Of a stretch of DNA of 64,000 bases, positions 19,692 through 30,437 are shown in pieces. The stretch lies in NCBI GenBank assembly GCA_028335825.1, contig JAIOKI010000028.1:186001-250000 (forward strand), given 5' to 3'. The notes below the pieces were generated by a model, which had not been told where the DNA came from, searched no databases, and worked only from the letters and a program-made list of their open reading frames with translations. Within the stretch, counting starts at the first letter, position 1. Each line of letters starts with the position of its first letter. This DNA comes from Nosema muscidifuracis (Eukaryota; Microsporidia; Nosematidae). Position numbers and translations under genes: made by a program.

Positions 19692-20930
19692 GGGTAGATT
19701 AAATTTCTTATTTTTATACTAAATATATTAAAAATTACTTTCTACTAATAAATTATCATTATTTATATAATAATTTATTCAATTTTGAATTATATTTTAA
19801 GTTTAAATTTTATTAACTAAGTTAACTTTAAAATTTAATTTATATTTTTTTGATTAATTAACATATTTCTATAGAATATGATTTATAATGTCTTTTATTT
19901 AATATGAATGAATAATAATGTCTTTTATTAAATATAAATAGAAGAATTTATTCTCTTTTATTTAATATAAATGAATAATAGTAATGTCTTTTATAAAATA
20001 TATAATAATAATGTCTTTTATTAAATATAAATAGAAGAATGATAAAATAATTAAATAAATAGATATTTTAAATGATTAATTATTTTATAAAATATGAAGA
20101 AAAGAATAATAATTTAATTAATCAAATTTTTAAAACTTAAGTCTCTTATACATTATTAATAAATATATTCTTTTATAAAATAATGAAACATTATTCATTT
20201 AAATTATTAAAGTTTCTTGTTAACATATCTAAATAATTTAAACTGTGTTTGACTAATTAATATTTAAATGAGTCATTTTAGACATTTTAATCAAAAAATT
20301 GTAAATAATATATTTTAATAAATAAGAGAATAATTTCATAATTTATTAGATTAGAATTATATAAATACTTTAGTATAAAATTATAGACAAGTTAAGAAAT
20401 ACTGAATTATTTCACAAATTTTATATAATTATTACTTATAATAAAAATATTCATATTGATAAAATTATTTAATTTTTATGTTAAGAATTATTTAGTAATT
20501 TTAGTAAAGAATGAGTCATTTCTTAATATTTTTATAAATCACTAACTGAAGTTTTCTAATTTAAAACAATAATGTATTTTTATAAATCACTAACTGAAGT
20601 TTTTCTGATTTAAAACAATAATGTATTTTTATAAATCACTAACTGAAGTTTTTCTAATTTAAAACAATAATGTATTTTTATATTAAGATTAAAATTGTTG
20701 TGTAATGACTTCAACCATTAATTATTTACACTCTTTTCTAATTTGACACTAAACAAAAATAAATGTCAAATTTCAAACTTTTTTAATTAAAAATAATTAT
20801 TTTTTATTTTTAGAACTTTTCATTCATCTCCAATTTTTTTATATTCTCTACAAAATAACTTAAAATTTCAAAGTAGAGAAATATTTTTATTTTTAAAAAA
20901 GGAGAGCATTAGCTTTCAATAAAATATTAA
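19692..20930. repeat. Gene-less region with triple 51-bp repeat
   Basis: Very AT-rich. At about 20520-20690 a unit of about 51 bp (ATAAATCACTAACTGAAGTT and following TTAAAACAATAATGTATTTT) occurs three times in tandem with one or two differences. Around 19870-20045 there are loose repeats of AATGTCTTTTATTAAATAT. No genes seen. Confidence 0.7.
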
Positions 20931-21060
20931 TAAAAAATTGTTACTCCACTCAGGTGTCCATCAATTATTAAATCAAATGAATGTTTTACAGTGGAGTATT
21001 ATTATTTGAGTACTAAAGAACTTGTTATAAAAACTGATTCCTTCTTCTACTCATGGGGGT
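20931..21060 (-). ncRNA. Candidate structured RNA locus with a CCCCC start-type signal
   Basis: On the minus strand CCCCC at 21055-21059 stands directly before an ATG whose frame closes after nine codons (MSRRRNQFL). The following 110 bases are richer in G and C than the flanks and contain a perfect 9-bp inverted repeat (TACTCCACT at 20942-20950 with AGTGGAGTA at 20990-20998). On the minus strand the segment ends with a TTTTTT run near 20930. No longer protein frame continues and no intron boundary was recognised. It could be an RNA gene, a tiny peptide gene or the relic of a gene start. No known RNA family (U6, SRP, RNase P, 5S, tRNA) could be matched by eye. Confidence 0.3.
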
Positions 21061-21394
21061 TAAAAAAATTTAAAATTTATATAAAAAATAAATTGAATGT
21101 TTAACAATTATATGAATAATTCTGTTAGAAGAATCTTTAAACAATTGTCATAAAAAAGTCATGAAACTTATTTTTTATATTAAATAAATAATTCTGTTAG
21201 AAGAATCTATAAAAAAATATCATAAAAAAATCATGATAACTTATTTTTTATATTAAATAAATAATTCTGTTAGAAGAATCTATAAAAAAATCATTAATAG
21301 AAGAATCTTTGAATAATTATTCATTTCACTTTCTTCTATTCTATAATAAAAAAATTAATTAATATTTCAACAAATCTTTTCTAAATTTATTAAA
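21061..21394. repeat. Tandem repeat, unit about 72 bp, three copies
   Basis: Between about 21115 and 21300 a unit containing AATAATTCTGTTAGAAGAAT followed by ATAAAAAAATCATGA and TTATTTTTTATATTAAAT is repeated three times, the last incomplete. ATTCTGTTAGAAGAAT is itself nearly palindromic. It lies downstream of the permease stop codon. Confidence 0.7.
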
Positions 21395-22555
21395 TTATGT
21401 TAAGTTGTTAAGGAATAGTATAAGTAATCCTATTCCTAAAACTGATCCAAGTATTGGTATTATAATATGATTTTTATATGGTCTATCTACATTATCTCTA
21501 TATCTTAATATAAGTAAACCTATACAACAGAGTGTATAAAAGAATACTTGACAATATTGTGTAATTAAAAGAGCAATCTTCTTTTTATAATCAAGTATAG
21601 AATATACTATACTCATAAATATATACCAAAACATATAATAATTTTTCTTATCTTCTTTCTGATACTGAGTACAACCTACCATACATCCAAGTAGAGATCC
21701 ATACAATGGAAGAATATTTATAACAACTCTATTAGTACAAACACCAAGCTTACTAAAATATACTGTAGTAAAATTTTCTTCTTTCTGAATAATATCATAA
21801 GGAAGTACAAGTAAAAAACTTATATTAATAAACAAAACAAAACATAATGAAATGAGTATAGAAGATACTATAGAATATCTTAAAGTGAACCATGGCTTGT
21901 AAATCTTCTGACGCATATTACTTGCCCGACTCCATCCATCGAACCCCCACATAGCATATAACATAGAAGAAGCAATACCTTTGTATCCGATACTCCCTCT
22001 TGTATCATATAATGCGCATTTCTCTAAATAAGTTGTATCTTTATTAATATATACTATTATAGCATACATAGAACTTAGAAAGAAAATAACTACTATACCA
22101 TTATTTATAAGAAATAAAATTCTGTTAATTAAAAACAGTTTTCCACTAACATACAAAATAATAAGAATTAGAAGACATATTCCCATATTTACAATAAAAG
22201 ATGATGAATAGTCTATTACTAGATCGTGTATTACATTTACAAATATACCTGTATAAGCTGGTAGAATAATAAATACGGAAGATGTTACAAACAAAATTCC
22301 TATGTGTTTATTGTAAGCTTTCGTCAAAAAAAGTTGTTCATTTCCTGATGGATAAGTAGCACCAAGTTCACCATAACATAGACCAAAAATACAGCATATA
22401 ATAGCACCAGCTGTCCATATACACAGCGAAGGAATCGATCCGTACATGTTTAATAGAACACTCTTTGAGCTAAGAAGGGTACTAACACTAAGAATGTTCG
22501 TTAATAAAAAAGATGTGAGGTCGTACATCTTCACACTTCTATTTCTATATATCAT
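21395..22555 (-). CDS. Amino-acid permease of the APC superfamily (LAT-like)
   Basis: A 386-residue polytopic membrane protein with about eleven hydrophobic segments. Family-like motifs are the N-terminal GSIPSLCIWTAGAIICCIFG-CYGELGATYP stretch (TM2/TM3 of APC transporters) and SSMLYAMWGFDGWSRASNM around residue 205, matching the conserved 'F-A-Y-x-GWD' region of the LAT group. It probably sits in the plasma membrane and imports amino acids from the host, which microsporidia mostly cannot make. The LAT average is near 480 residues, so it is reduced. The ATG at 22555 was chosen because CCCC (22560-22563) lies just upstream. Substrate unknown. Confidence 0.85.
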   Translation of the reverse strand: MIYRNRSVKMYDLTSFLLTNILSVSTLLSSKSVLLNMYGSIPSLCIWTAGAIICCIFGLCYGELGATYPSGNEQLFLTKAYNKHIGILFVTSSVFIILPAYTGIFVNVIHDLVIDYSSSFIVNMGICLLILIILYVSGKLFLINRILFLINNGIVVIFFLSSMYAIIVYINKDTTYLEKCALYDTRGSIGYKGIASSMLYAMWGFDGWSRASNMRQKIYKPWFTLRYSIVSSILISLCFVLFINISFLLVLPYDIIQKEENFTTVYFSKLGVCTNRVVINILPLYGSLLGCMVGCTQYQKEDKKNYYMFWYIFMSIVYSILDYKKKIALLITQYCQVFFYTLCCIGLLILRYRDNVDRPYKNHIIIPILGSVLGIGLLILFLNNLT

Positions 22556-24029
22556 CAAAGGGGTTAAAAAGGAAGAATTTATATAATCACGAAGATATAA
22601 TGTTATAATACATTAGTATGAATGTAGAAATGTTAACCCCTAATTAATATTTAATTAAGAATGTATATTAAGATTGCGTATTCGTATTTATTAAAAAAAT
22701 ATTTTTTATATTTTTATTTATTGACCAATCATATTTCAATAAGATGTCAAAAAATCAATTTTAAATTTAAGAAATGAGAGATGATTCATTTTACAGTTTT
22801 ACTTATAGATATTGTAATAATATTAGTATGAAATTTATATTTTATCTATTCAGATGATATTATAAATTTTTTTATTTTCTTTATTTCACACGTCATTATA
22901 AAATAAATAATAAATTAAATATTTAAATAAACAATAAAAAATCTTTTTATCATAACTTCTTTATTAAGATAAACTTATCAAGTTTCTTATACGTTAACCC
23001 CTTATGTTTTTAATAATATTTCAATTTTAATAATCATGAAATATTTCTTGATTAATCAAGACGAAATGTTTGAAATGACATGATATTGAATTTCAATAAA
23101 TTAGAGGTATTTTTTTAAATTATTTAATGAAAATTATATTTAATTTATTATTAAGATATTTTACAAACTAAAGCTTTTCCATCCTAAGAACTTAATTTTA
23201 CTTTTAATATATATATTTATAAACTGAATATATTTGTATTTTAATATAAAATATTATCATTATTAAAAGACAAATCTATCATTATTAAGATAACAATTTA
23301 TCATTATTTTCTTATTGAAATACAAGTAATAAATATCTATTATTAAAATACAAATCTATCATTACTTTATTTTTAAAATACAAATCTATCATTATTAAAA
23401 TATAAAATTATCATTGCTAAAATACAAATCTATCATTATTTTCTTATTAAAATATAATTTAATTTGAAAATTGATTGTTTATTTTTAAAAAATTAATGTC
23501 TTATTAAAATACTAGTAAAAACTGTGGTATAACAAATTTCAAGATTCTCTTCTTAATATTTTCTTACACTATATAGTTATTCATTGAAGATAAATAAATT
23601 TAAAGATGTAAGAATTTTAATTATCAATATATAAAAAAAATCTAACATTTATTTTTTTACCCCTAATAAAAGTATATGAAATATTGAAAATAACATAATA
23701 TCTCTTAAAAAGAGTTAATATTTATAAAAATACAATTAAAATCAAATTTTAAATTTTTTTATATGTGGATGATACATATTAATAAAAACAAGTATATTTT
23801 TATCAAATATACGTAAATATTTTATTTTAATAGTTATATTAAAGTACATTAAAAAGAGATTAAGTTTTAGTAATCCTTTATAAAAAAAGAATAATTTTTT
23901 TAATTAATACTGCAATTTAGAGTATGATAAAAATATTTGACTATTAAATAATTTTATAAATATGTATAATAAAATATTTACAGGATAGTAACTTATAAGA
24001 TCCTCATATAAAATATTTTAGCCCCAAGA
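22556..24029. other. Long AT-rich intergenic region, no gene found
   Basis: Nearly 1.5 kb. Degenerate units TACAAATCTATCATTATT recur at about 23260-23460. At 22997-23004 CCCC is followed two bases later by ATG, but the frame closes after eight codons. Two further CCCC blocks (about 22640 and 23661) are not followed by usable starts. Some may be parts of the divergent promoters of the permease and the ABCF gene. Confidence 0.5.
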
Positions 24030-25700
24030 ATGAAAATACAAGATATAAAAGATGAATTTACAAATAAATTAAAAACATTTCCATTTGAAACAGATCATGA
24101 AGCTTCACTTATGGGAGTCACTGATTACACCCTTTCTCATTCAAGTATTCCTATTCCATTAGAAACACCCTTCTGTATTCAACCAAGAAAAATTAATAAA
24201 AAAGTAAATGTATCAAATACAAAGATAGATGAAGATTATATTTTATCAGAATCTACTGAAGATGAGTATTCATCTACAGATGAAGTATTTCATAATGATA
24301 TTCTTATGAATATCAATTTAAGTATTAAAAATAAATTAATTATTGACTCATGTGAGTTATTAATAAATAGAAGTAAAAAATATGGATTAGTAGGAAGAAA
24401 TGGTATAGGAAAGACTACTTTATTAAAGAGTATTAAAAAAAGGAAATTTGGTATACCAAGAGGTATTAAAATATATATGATTGAACAAGAATGTAATTTA
24501 GATATTACAGTTATAGAACATGTAGGAGAAAATGGAGGAAGAATACTTAGTGGATTTGGGTTTACTAAAGAAATGATAAATTTTAATTTAAAAGATTTAA
24601 GTGGTGGATGGAGAATGAGAGCTCATTTAGCTAAAGCTATAAATATTAATCCAGATTTATTATTATTAGATGAACCTACGAATTATTTAGATATTAATGC
24701 TTTAAATTGGTTAGAGAAACAGATTAAAGATCTAAAGACGGTTATTATAGTATCACATGATAGAAATTTTTTGAACAATGTTGTAGATGAAATTCTTCAT
24801 TTAAATGATTTTAAGATAGACACTTATAAAGGTAATTATGATGCATTTTTAATACAAAAAAATAATAAATTAATTCAAATGAAAAAAGATTATGAGAATC
24901 AATTGAGACAGAGAGAACATTTACAAAGTTTTATTGATAGATTTAGAGCTAATTCTAAGAGGGCATCTTTAGCACAATCAAAGATAAAACAATTAGCTAA
25001 AATGCCTCCATTAATACCCCCTAAGAAAGATCCAGTTATTAGATTTATTTTTGATAGTACACCTTGTAAAGGTACTTTAGTAGAAATGAGAGATGTTGAA
25101 TTTTCTTATACTAAAGGTATTCCTATATTTAATAATTTAACAATAAATATTACAAATAAATCTAGGATAGTAGTTGTAGGTGCTAATGGACAAGGAAAGA
25201 GTACCTTCTTAAAAATGTTAACAAATAATTTACAAAATTGTGATGGATATATAATTAAAGCTCCAAATCTTAAGGTAGGATATTTTGCTCAGCATCATGT
25301 CGATAATTTAAATGTTAACGAAAAAGTTCTTGATTTAATGTTAAAACAATACACACTTGAAGAAAGTAAATGAGCTTTATCAAATTTTGGACTTAATGTT
25401 GATAACCAACGTATTGGTACTTTATCAGGTGGACAAAAAAGTAGATTAACTATGGCTATAATAAATGGATACAAACCTAATTTATTAGTATTTGATGAAC
25501 CTACTAATCATCTTGATATGGAATCTATTGAAGCTTTAGCAGAATGTATACAAAAATTTGATGGAGGAGTTGTTTGTGTAAGTCATGACCTTAATTTTGT
25601 AAGTAAAGCGTTTACTGAAGTTTATGTATGTGAAAATAAGACTTTGAAATATTTTGGAGGAAGTGCTGTTGATTATAAAGAAAGTATAAAAAATGATTAA
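24030..25700 (+). CDS. GCN20: ABC-F ATPase, GCN20/ABCF3-like, with one in-frame TGA
   Basis: A soluble tandem ABC protein without membrane segments. First cassette: Walker A GRNGIGKTT at 122-130, signature LSGGW at 190-194, Walker B with DEPTN about 214-218. Then the ABC-F linker (HLQSFIDRFRANSKRASLAQ near 298-317). Second cassette: Walker A GANGQGKST at 384-392, signature LSGGQ, Walker B with DEPTNHLD. Gcn20 works with Gcn1 on ribosomes to activate Gcn2. Codon 448 is TGA (25371-25373); the same frame continues without change through ALSNFGLNVDNQRIGTLSGG to the natural stop at 25700. One base change from CGA, AGA or GGA, readthrough, or an assembly error would explain it. CCCC at 24022-24025 supports the start. 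Confidence 0.85.
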
Positions 25701-25890
25701 TAATAAATTAGAATATAAACAGATTTTTTTTAAATATCAGTAATATTTTTAATTTAAATATTATTTCTGATAAATTTATATATTTAAAAAATTAAAATTT
25801 ATAGAATTTTTAACTATATTAAATATATATCAATATATTTGTGTATACCAATAATAAAATTGATTAAAAACATTGAATGAACCCCTTGTT

Positions 25891-26718
25891 ATGTTCCAAA
25901 CAATAAATAGGAAATTTAGAGAGATGAAGAATAACATCTTATCACAGAAAGTGAAAGGTAAATTTGTATCAACAAACCTATCAAAACATTTTTTTATTCT
26001 TTTTGTACTAAGTCTTGTATCCATTATCCTTGGCATTATATTGACAAACACTTATTACAATTTATATGAGACAGTTATTTCTTATGATAAATCTACAACT
26101 TTATCTGTGTATTTACCACCATCTAAAATATATTTCTATATTCAGGTTGAAGAATTCTACCAGACAAATTTAAAGTACTCAAAAAGTATAAGTTTTAAAC
26201 AACTTAAAGGAGAGAAAGATACGAATAATAAGCATACAGAACCATTAGACTCAAAAGGAAGACGAGATTATTATCCAGCGGGTATCTTACCTAACACATT
26301 CTTTCAAGATAAATTTACTATTAATAATTTAGATATAAAGACTAATAAAATATCATGGAAGAGTATAATGAAACAAATAAAACCAACTGGATACACATTA
26401 GATGAAATAATAAATCCTCCGTTATGGAAGAAATATAAAGAAATTCCTGATCTAAAACATAATGAAAGATTCATTAATTGGATTTATACAGCTCCCTTTT
26501 ATAATTTTAGAAAACTTTGGGGAATAATAGATGTGCAGAAAGAAGGTGTCTATAATTTGGAAGTAGTGTCTACGTATCCATATGGGAAGAAAAATGTAGT
26601 GTTTAGTGAAATGTCATGGGCAGGGACTAAAAATTATTTTTTATCTCTGTCTCTTATTTTACTTGGAGTATTAGGATTAATTTTTTCAGTATTGTTGTAT
26701 AAAAAGATGTTTGATTGA
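25891..26718 (+). CDS. CDC50: CDC50/LEM3-family subunit of phospholipid flippase
   Basis: A 275-residue protein with one membrane segment near the N terminus (about 34-56) and one near the C terminus (about 248-270), enclosing a large lumenal domain. The domain carries family signatures: YPAGILPNTFFQDKF, ERFINWIYTAPFYNFRKLWG and the late SWAGTKNYF. CDC50 proteins are the obligate partners of P4-ATPases, which move phosphatidylserine and related lipids to the cytosolic leaflet. The start at 25891 was preferred since CCCC (25882-25885) precedes it and the upstream frame has no ATG. The C-terminal coding end is part of a perfect 79-bp tandem duplication. Confidence 0.9.
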   Translation: MFQTINRKFREMKNNILSQKVKGKFVSTNLSKHFFILFVLSLVSIILGIILTNTYYNLYETVISYDKSTTLSVYLPPSKIYFYIQVEEFYQTNLKYSKSISFKQLKGEKDTNNKHTEPLDSKGRRDYYPAGILPNTFFQDKFTINNLDIKTNKISWKSIMKQIKPTGYTLDEIINPPLWKKYKEIPDLKHNERFINWIYTAPFYNFRKLWGIIDVQKEGVYNLEVVSTYPYGKKNVVFSEMSWAGTKNYFLSLSLILLGVLGLIFSVLLYKKMFD

Positions 26719-26833
26719 TAAAAAATTGAGCATATTCGTAATTTTTATTAAAGAATTAATTTTTTCAGTATTGTTGTATAAAAAGATGTTTGATTGATAA
26801 AAAATTGAGCATATTCGTAATTTTTATTAAAGA
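26676..26833 (+). repeat. Perfect 79-bp tandem duplication across the CDC50 stop codon
   Basis: Bases 26676-26754 are repeated exactly at 26755-26833. The unit contains the last codons of CDC50 (FSVLLYKKMFD), its TGA and about 36 bases of 3' flank. The first copy supplies the real end of the gene; the second is non-coding. No differences between the copies, so the event is recent or the region is repaired by conversion. Confidence 0.95.
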
Positions 26834-27001
26834 ATTAATATTACTAGCAAATAGTATAAATTATTCTCAATAATTTGATCAAATATTTTTTTTTGTTATT
26901 AATCAACATAGAATTGTTTCGTAGATTTCCTTTAAAAAGACTTTAACGAAAAAATGCTAATCATTTTTTTCATAAAATTTTTTATTTTTTACCCCAGAAA
27001 A

Positions 27002-27316
27002 ATGCCAGTTAAAAGAAAGAATCATGGAAAAAACAGAAAGAATAGAGGATCTTGTAAACCAGTCCAATGTGATAAATGTGGTAGATTAGTACCAAAAGAC
27101 AAGGCTGTTAAGAGATTTAAAATAGTACCACTTATTGAAGCTGGATCTATGGATGATGTAAAAATTGCTTCCATATATGAAACTTTTGAAGTACCAAGGA
27201 TGTACTATAAAAACCAATATTGTATCGCATGTGCTTGTCATGCTAGAATAGTAAGAGTAAGAAGTAGACAAGGAAGAAAGATTAGATATGATGGAGAAAA
27301 GAGAATGGTTAAATAA
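27002..27316 (+). CDS. RPS26: Ribosomal protein eS26
   Basis: A 104-residue basic protein with the eS26 signature: a zinc-binding quartet made of CDKCG near residue 25-28 and CIACACH near 74-80, the block [12 protein letters not shown], and VRSRQGRK. It sits at the mRNA exit channel of the 40S subunit. The family is usually 110-119 residues; the C-terminal Pro-rich tail is lost here. The start at 27002 has CCCC at 26992-26995; a longer upstream frame begins at a non-preferred ATG and adds a Phe-rich stretch not found in the family. Confidence 0.95.
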   Translation: MPVKRKNHGKNRKNRGSCKPVQCDKCGRLVPKDKAVKRFKIVPLIEAGSMDDVKIASIYETFEVPRMYYKNQYCIACACHARIVRVRSRQGRKIRYDGEKRMVK

Positions 27317-27372
27317 ATAATTTAATTAATTTTATATAAAAAGTGTACCTGTTTAAAAATAATCAGTTTTAA

Positions 27373-28635
27373 TTAAAAAATGTTTCTTATTACACCTACT
27401 CCAAGTGTTTTTTCTCCCAATCTAAGTGCAAATCTTTCTTTATTTTCTTCTTCCTTACATAAAACTATCTCCTTCTCTGTTTCTATTTTTACTAGAACTT
27501 TACTACCTGCACGAATAAATCTCAATTTCTTATTTTCTAAGCTTCGTATTTCTTTGATTTTACATTGAACACTAAGAATTCCAATATGTAACATACAAAT
27601 GAAACCTGAACAAATTATAGATTCACATTCTAATACAGTAAGTCTACATGTAAACATACTACTTCCTGTATAAGTATCATTATTAACATCTACGAGTCTA
27701 CTTCCTAAATTAAGATCATCATTATCACTTTTAATTTTTAATTTAACTGTATCTCCTGGAAATCCTTCATCGATTTCTACATCATCATTGTTATAGACAG
27801 CAGAAATTTGAATTTTAATATTCTGAGGAATTGCTTTTATTATAGCATCTTTACGAATTACTCCACCATCTATTTTTCCACATATAATATTTGATCCCAT
27901 TAGCTTAAGTTTCTCTATGACAGTTATATTTAATTTATCGTTAGCACGTTTTTTTATAGGTAACTGATCTAGATGATCAAAAAAAGTTGGTCCTTTGTAC
28001 CATCCACTCTTTTTAGTTCTAATATTATCACCTGTAAGTCCACTTACTGGTATAAAGAGTGTATCCTTGAATAAAAATTTGATATAAGATCCGATTTTTG
28101 TCTTAATTTCATTAAACCTTTCTTCTGACCATTTCACGCTAGGATCATCCATCTTATTTACCAAAACAATTATTCTTTGTACTGTACCACTCTTCATAAG
28201 AAGAATATGTTCACGTGTTTGACCTCCCTTTTCAAACCCAGCCTCGAATTCGTTAATACGAGCACTCACTACTAGAATTCCAATATCTGCACAATTAGCT
28301 CCACTTATCATTTCAAATACGTATTGTTTATGACCAGGAGCATCTAATATATTAATTTTACGAGATGGTAAATCAAAATTAGCCATACCAAGTTCAGTAG
28401 TCTTTCCTTTTTCTCTTTCTTCTGGGTTAGTATCCATACACCAACTTAAATACCAACTTTCTCTACCGCATTCTTTAGCAGAATCTTTGTATTTTTCTAT
28501 AGTACGTATATCAACTAAATCTTTTAGAAGAAGAATCTGACCACATAAAGTTGATTTACCTGCATCAACATGACCTACAAATATTATATTTACTACTTGT
28601 TTAGGTGATATTTTTAAATTATTAAGTTCTTCCAT
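27373..28635 (-). CDS. SUP35: Translation termination factor eRF3
   Basis: A 420-residue GTPase that delivers eRF1 to stop codons. The G1 motif GHVDAGKST is at residues 21-29, DAPGH at 98-102, NKMD at 160-163, and the eRF3-type stretch FEAGFEKGGQTREH at about 130-143, followed by two beta-barrel domains. It consists of the catalytic domain only: the N-terminal prion-like and middle regions of yeast Sup35 are absent, as expected for microsporidia. CCC lies three bases before the ATG (28639-28641). It is convergent with RPS26 (about 56 bp between stops). The related Hbs1 is an alternative, but the motif wording fits eRF3. Confidence 0.93.
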   Translation of the reverse strand: MEELNNLKISPKQVVNIIFVGHVDAGKSTLCGQILLLKDLVDIRTIEKYKDSAKECGRESWYLSWCMDTNPEEREKGKTTELGMANFDLPSRKINILDAPGHKQYVFEMISGANCADIGILVVSARINEFEAGFEKGGQTREHILLMKSGTVQRIIVLVNKMDDPSVKWSEERFNEIKTKIGSYIKFLFKDTLFIPVSGLTGDNIRTKKSGWYKGPTFFDHLDQLPIKKRANDKLNITVIEKLKLMGSNIICGKIDGGVIRKDAIIKAIPQNIKIQISAVYNNDDVEIDEGFPGDTVKLKIKSDNDDLNLGSRLVDVNNDTYTGSSMFTCRLTVLECESIICSGFICMLHIGILSVQCKIKEIRSLENKKLRFIRAGSKVLVKIETEKEIVLCKEEENKERFALRLGEKTLGVGVIRNIF

Positions 28636-29099
28636 GGTGGGTTTAAAAATAAATTTTTTTAGTTAAAAAAAGATATCTCTTTTCTATGTTGTATATTTCT
28701 TTGATATAATTTTAAATATTTCTTTGATATGTTTATGTTTAATATTACTCAAATAATTTCAATTAATCTCTTTTTTAATATGTTTATGTTTGATATTTCT
28801 TTGATATTTTTTATGTTGGGTACTACTTAAAGATTTTTTTATTTCTTTGATATGTTGTTGTTAGATACTACTTTGATATGTTTATTTTATGTATAACTTT
28901 TATATGTTTATTTTTAATACTACTTATAAATCTTTTATATATAAACATAACAATTTTAATTTAAAGATAAATCCTGTCTTAGGTCAAGACATTACATAAT
29001 CTTAACCTAGTCTTATTATAAATAAAATATCTTTAATAGAAGCTAATATTATAAATAATTTTTTTAATATCAGTTATATTTCTATGCAAATTAATTAAT
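28636..29099. other. AT-rich spacer, simple repeats
   Basis: Loose repeats of TTTCTTTGATATGTTTATGTTT between 28690 and 28890. A small imperfect hairpin TAGGTCAAGA...TCTTAACCTA lies at about 28979-29012. No genes seen. Confidence 0.5.
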
Positions 29100-30437
29100 T
29101 TAAATCTTCTTCCCCATTTCATAATATTTTTTACTTTTTTCATCATCACACATTTTTCTATAATATTCCTCTAAAAATATACATATTTTTTTAACATCCT
29201 CATCTTTTTCTTTACACCCACACACATATCTCTCATAATATTCAGCACTCTCACAATACATTTTCATAGTCTTATACGTTTCAGCAATATATAAATATCC
29301 CATAACATCTTTAAGTTTAATACTTCGTTTAAAACATTTTATACCTTCTTCATAGTCTCTAAGCATTACATGTACATTACCTAGACCTAACCATATAAGT
29401 GAGTCATCTTTCTTATATTCTACAGATTTCTTATAATAAAATAAAGCTGTTTCGTAAACATTTAATATTTCATAAACTTTACCTAAAGAATACCATGCTC
29501 TGTAATCTTCTGTACAATATTTAATAGCATTAGTGTATGATAAGATAGATTTCTTATAATCTTTCATTTCTAAATACTCATGACCAATTAAAGTATAAAT
29601 TAATGAACTTGATGGATTAAGTTTTATACATAAATCATAATATTCAATAGCTTTAACATGATCTTTCTTATAACTATAAGTATTAGCTATCGAGCATAAT
29701 GTTTCTGACCGGTATTTATTTATTTCTAATAACTTGTACGATAAATCATACAAAAAAATATCTTTCTTTAAATACAATATATTAGAATATAAATCCATAT
29801 ATTCCACACTAAATATTTTCTTATTAAGTATTTTCTTAAACACTTCTTGTGATTTATTATATTCCCTTCTAAAATATAAAACAGCACCTTCTAAATTTAA
29901 ATATTCAGATTTTAATTTAAAAGATCGTTTATAGATCTGTTTTTTTACATACAACGTCATATAAAAATAATCTGAAAGTGGACCTGATATTTCCAATACA
30001 TTATCTGAAGTAGTGAGGTCAATTATAGCAAGATAAGCTTCCCAAAATAGATCATTTAATTTAGTAACTTCATACAAAATATTAATATCTTTATTAACTA
30101 GACCTACTAAATACATTAAAAAAGGGTCCATCTCTTCTTCTTTTAAAAGGTTTATATATTCAATTTTTTGATCTTTTTTTAACATAAATAAAGAATAATT
30201 CCGCATAAATATTGTACGTTGATTACAACAAGTACAGAATATCATTTTATTAATATGAAGTTTACTAATTTCACATAATAAATGATTGTAAGATAAAGAA
30301 TATTCTTTTAAGTTGATGTATGTTGTATAGAGTATGTCAGAAGGTTTGTATATAAGAGATGTTGAAGAAAGTTTTGTACGAATTTTTGTCAAAAAATCTA
30401 TTGTCTTGTACAGACCTCTAATAAAAAAATCATCCAT
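29100..30437 (-). CDS. CDC23: Anaphase-promoting complex subunit APC8/Cdc23 (TPR protein)
   Basis: A 445-residue protein with at least eight tetratricopeptide repeats. The central part (YRSETLCSIANTY, IKLNPSSSLIYTLIGHEYLE, DYRAWYSLGKVYEIL) follows the conserved wording of Cdc23/APC8, where 'GHEYMEMKN' and 'DYRAWYGLGQTYE' are hallmarks. Cdc23 forms part of the TPR arm of the APC/C ubiquitin ligase, which triggers anaphase and mitotic exit. Yeast Cdc23 has 626 residues; N and C ends are shortened here. The start at 30437 (MDDFFIRGLYK) was chosen over the longer frame because CCC lies at 30447-30449. APC6/Cdc16 or APC3/Cdc27 are less likely. Confidence 0.88.
   Translation of the reverse strand: MDDFFIRGLYKTIDFLTKIRTKLSSTSLIYKPSDILYTTYINLKEYSLSYNHLLCEISKLHINKMIFCTCCNQRTIFMRNYSLFMLKKDQKIEYINLLKEEEMDPFLMYLVGLVNKDINILYEVTKLNDLFWEAYLAIIDLTTSDNVLEISGPLSDYFYMTLYVKKQIYKRSFKLKSEYLNLEGAVLYFRREYNKSQEVFKKILNKKIFSVEYMDLYSNILYLKKDIFLYDLSYKLLEINKYRSETLCSIANTYSYKKDHVKAIEYYDLCIKLNPSSSLIYTLIGHEYLEMKDYKKSILSYTNAIKYCTEDYRAWYSLGKVYEILNVYETALFYYKKSVEYKKDDSLIWLGLGNVHVMLRDYEEGIKCFKRSIKLKDVMGYLYIAETYKTMKMYCESAEYYERYVCGCKEKDEDVKKICIFLEEYYRKMCDDEKSKKYYEMGKKI

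Noticed and set aside
22997-23030. CCCC-TT-ATG on the plus strand between the permease and the ABCF gene
   Set aside because: The frame closes after eight codons and the surrounding DNA has no raised GC or fold, so there is no support for a gene.
26954-27001. Upstream ATG of eS26
   Set aside because: It adds a Phe-rich stretch absent from the family and lies before the CCCC signal instead of after it.
28979-29012. Imperfect hairpin resembling part of an RNA gene
   Set aside because: The stem is short and interrupted, no T-arm or other tRNA feature is present, and such stems are common in AT-rich DNA.
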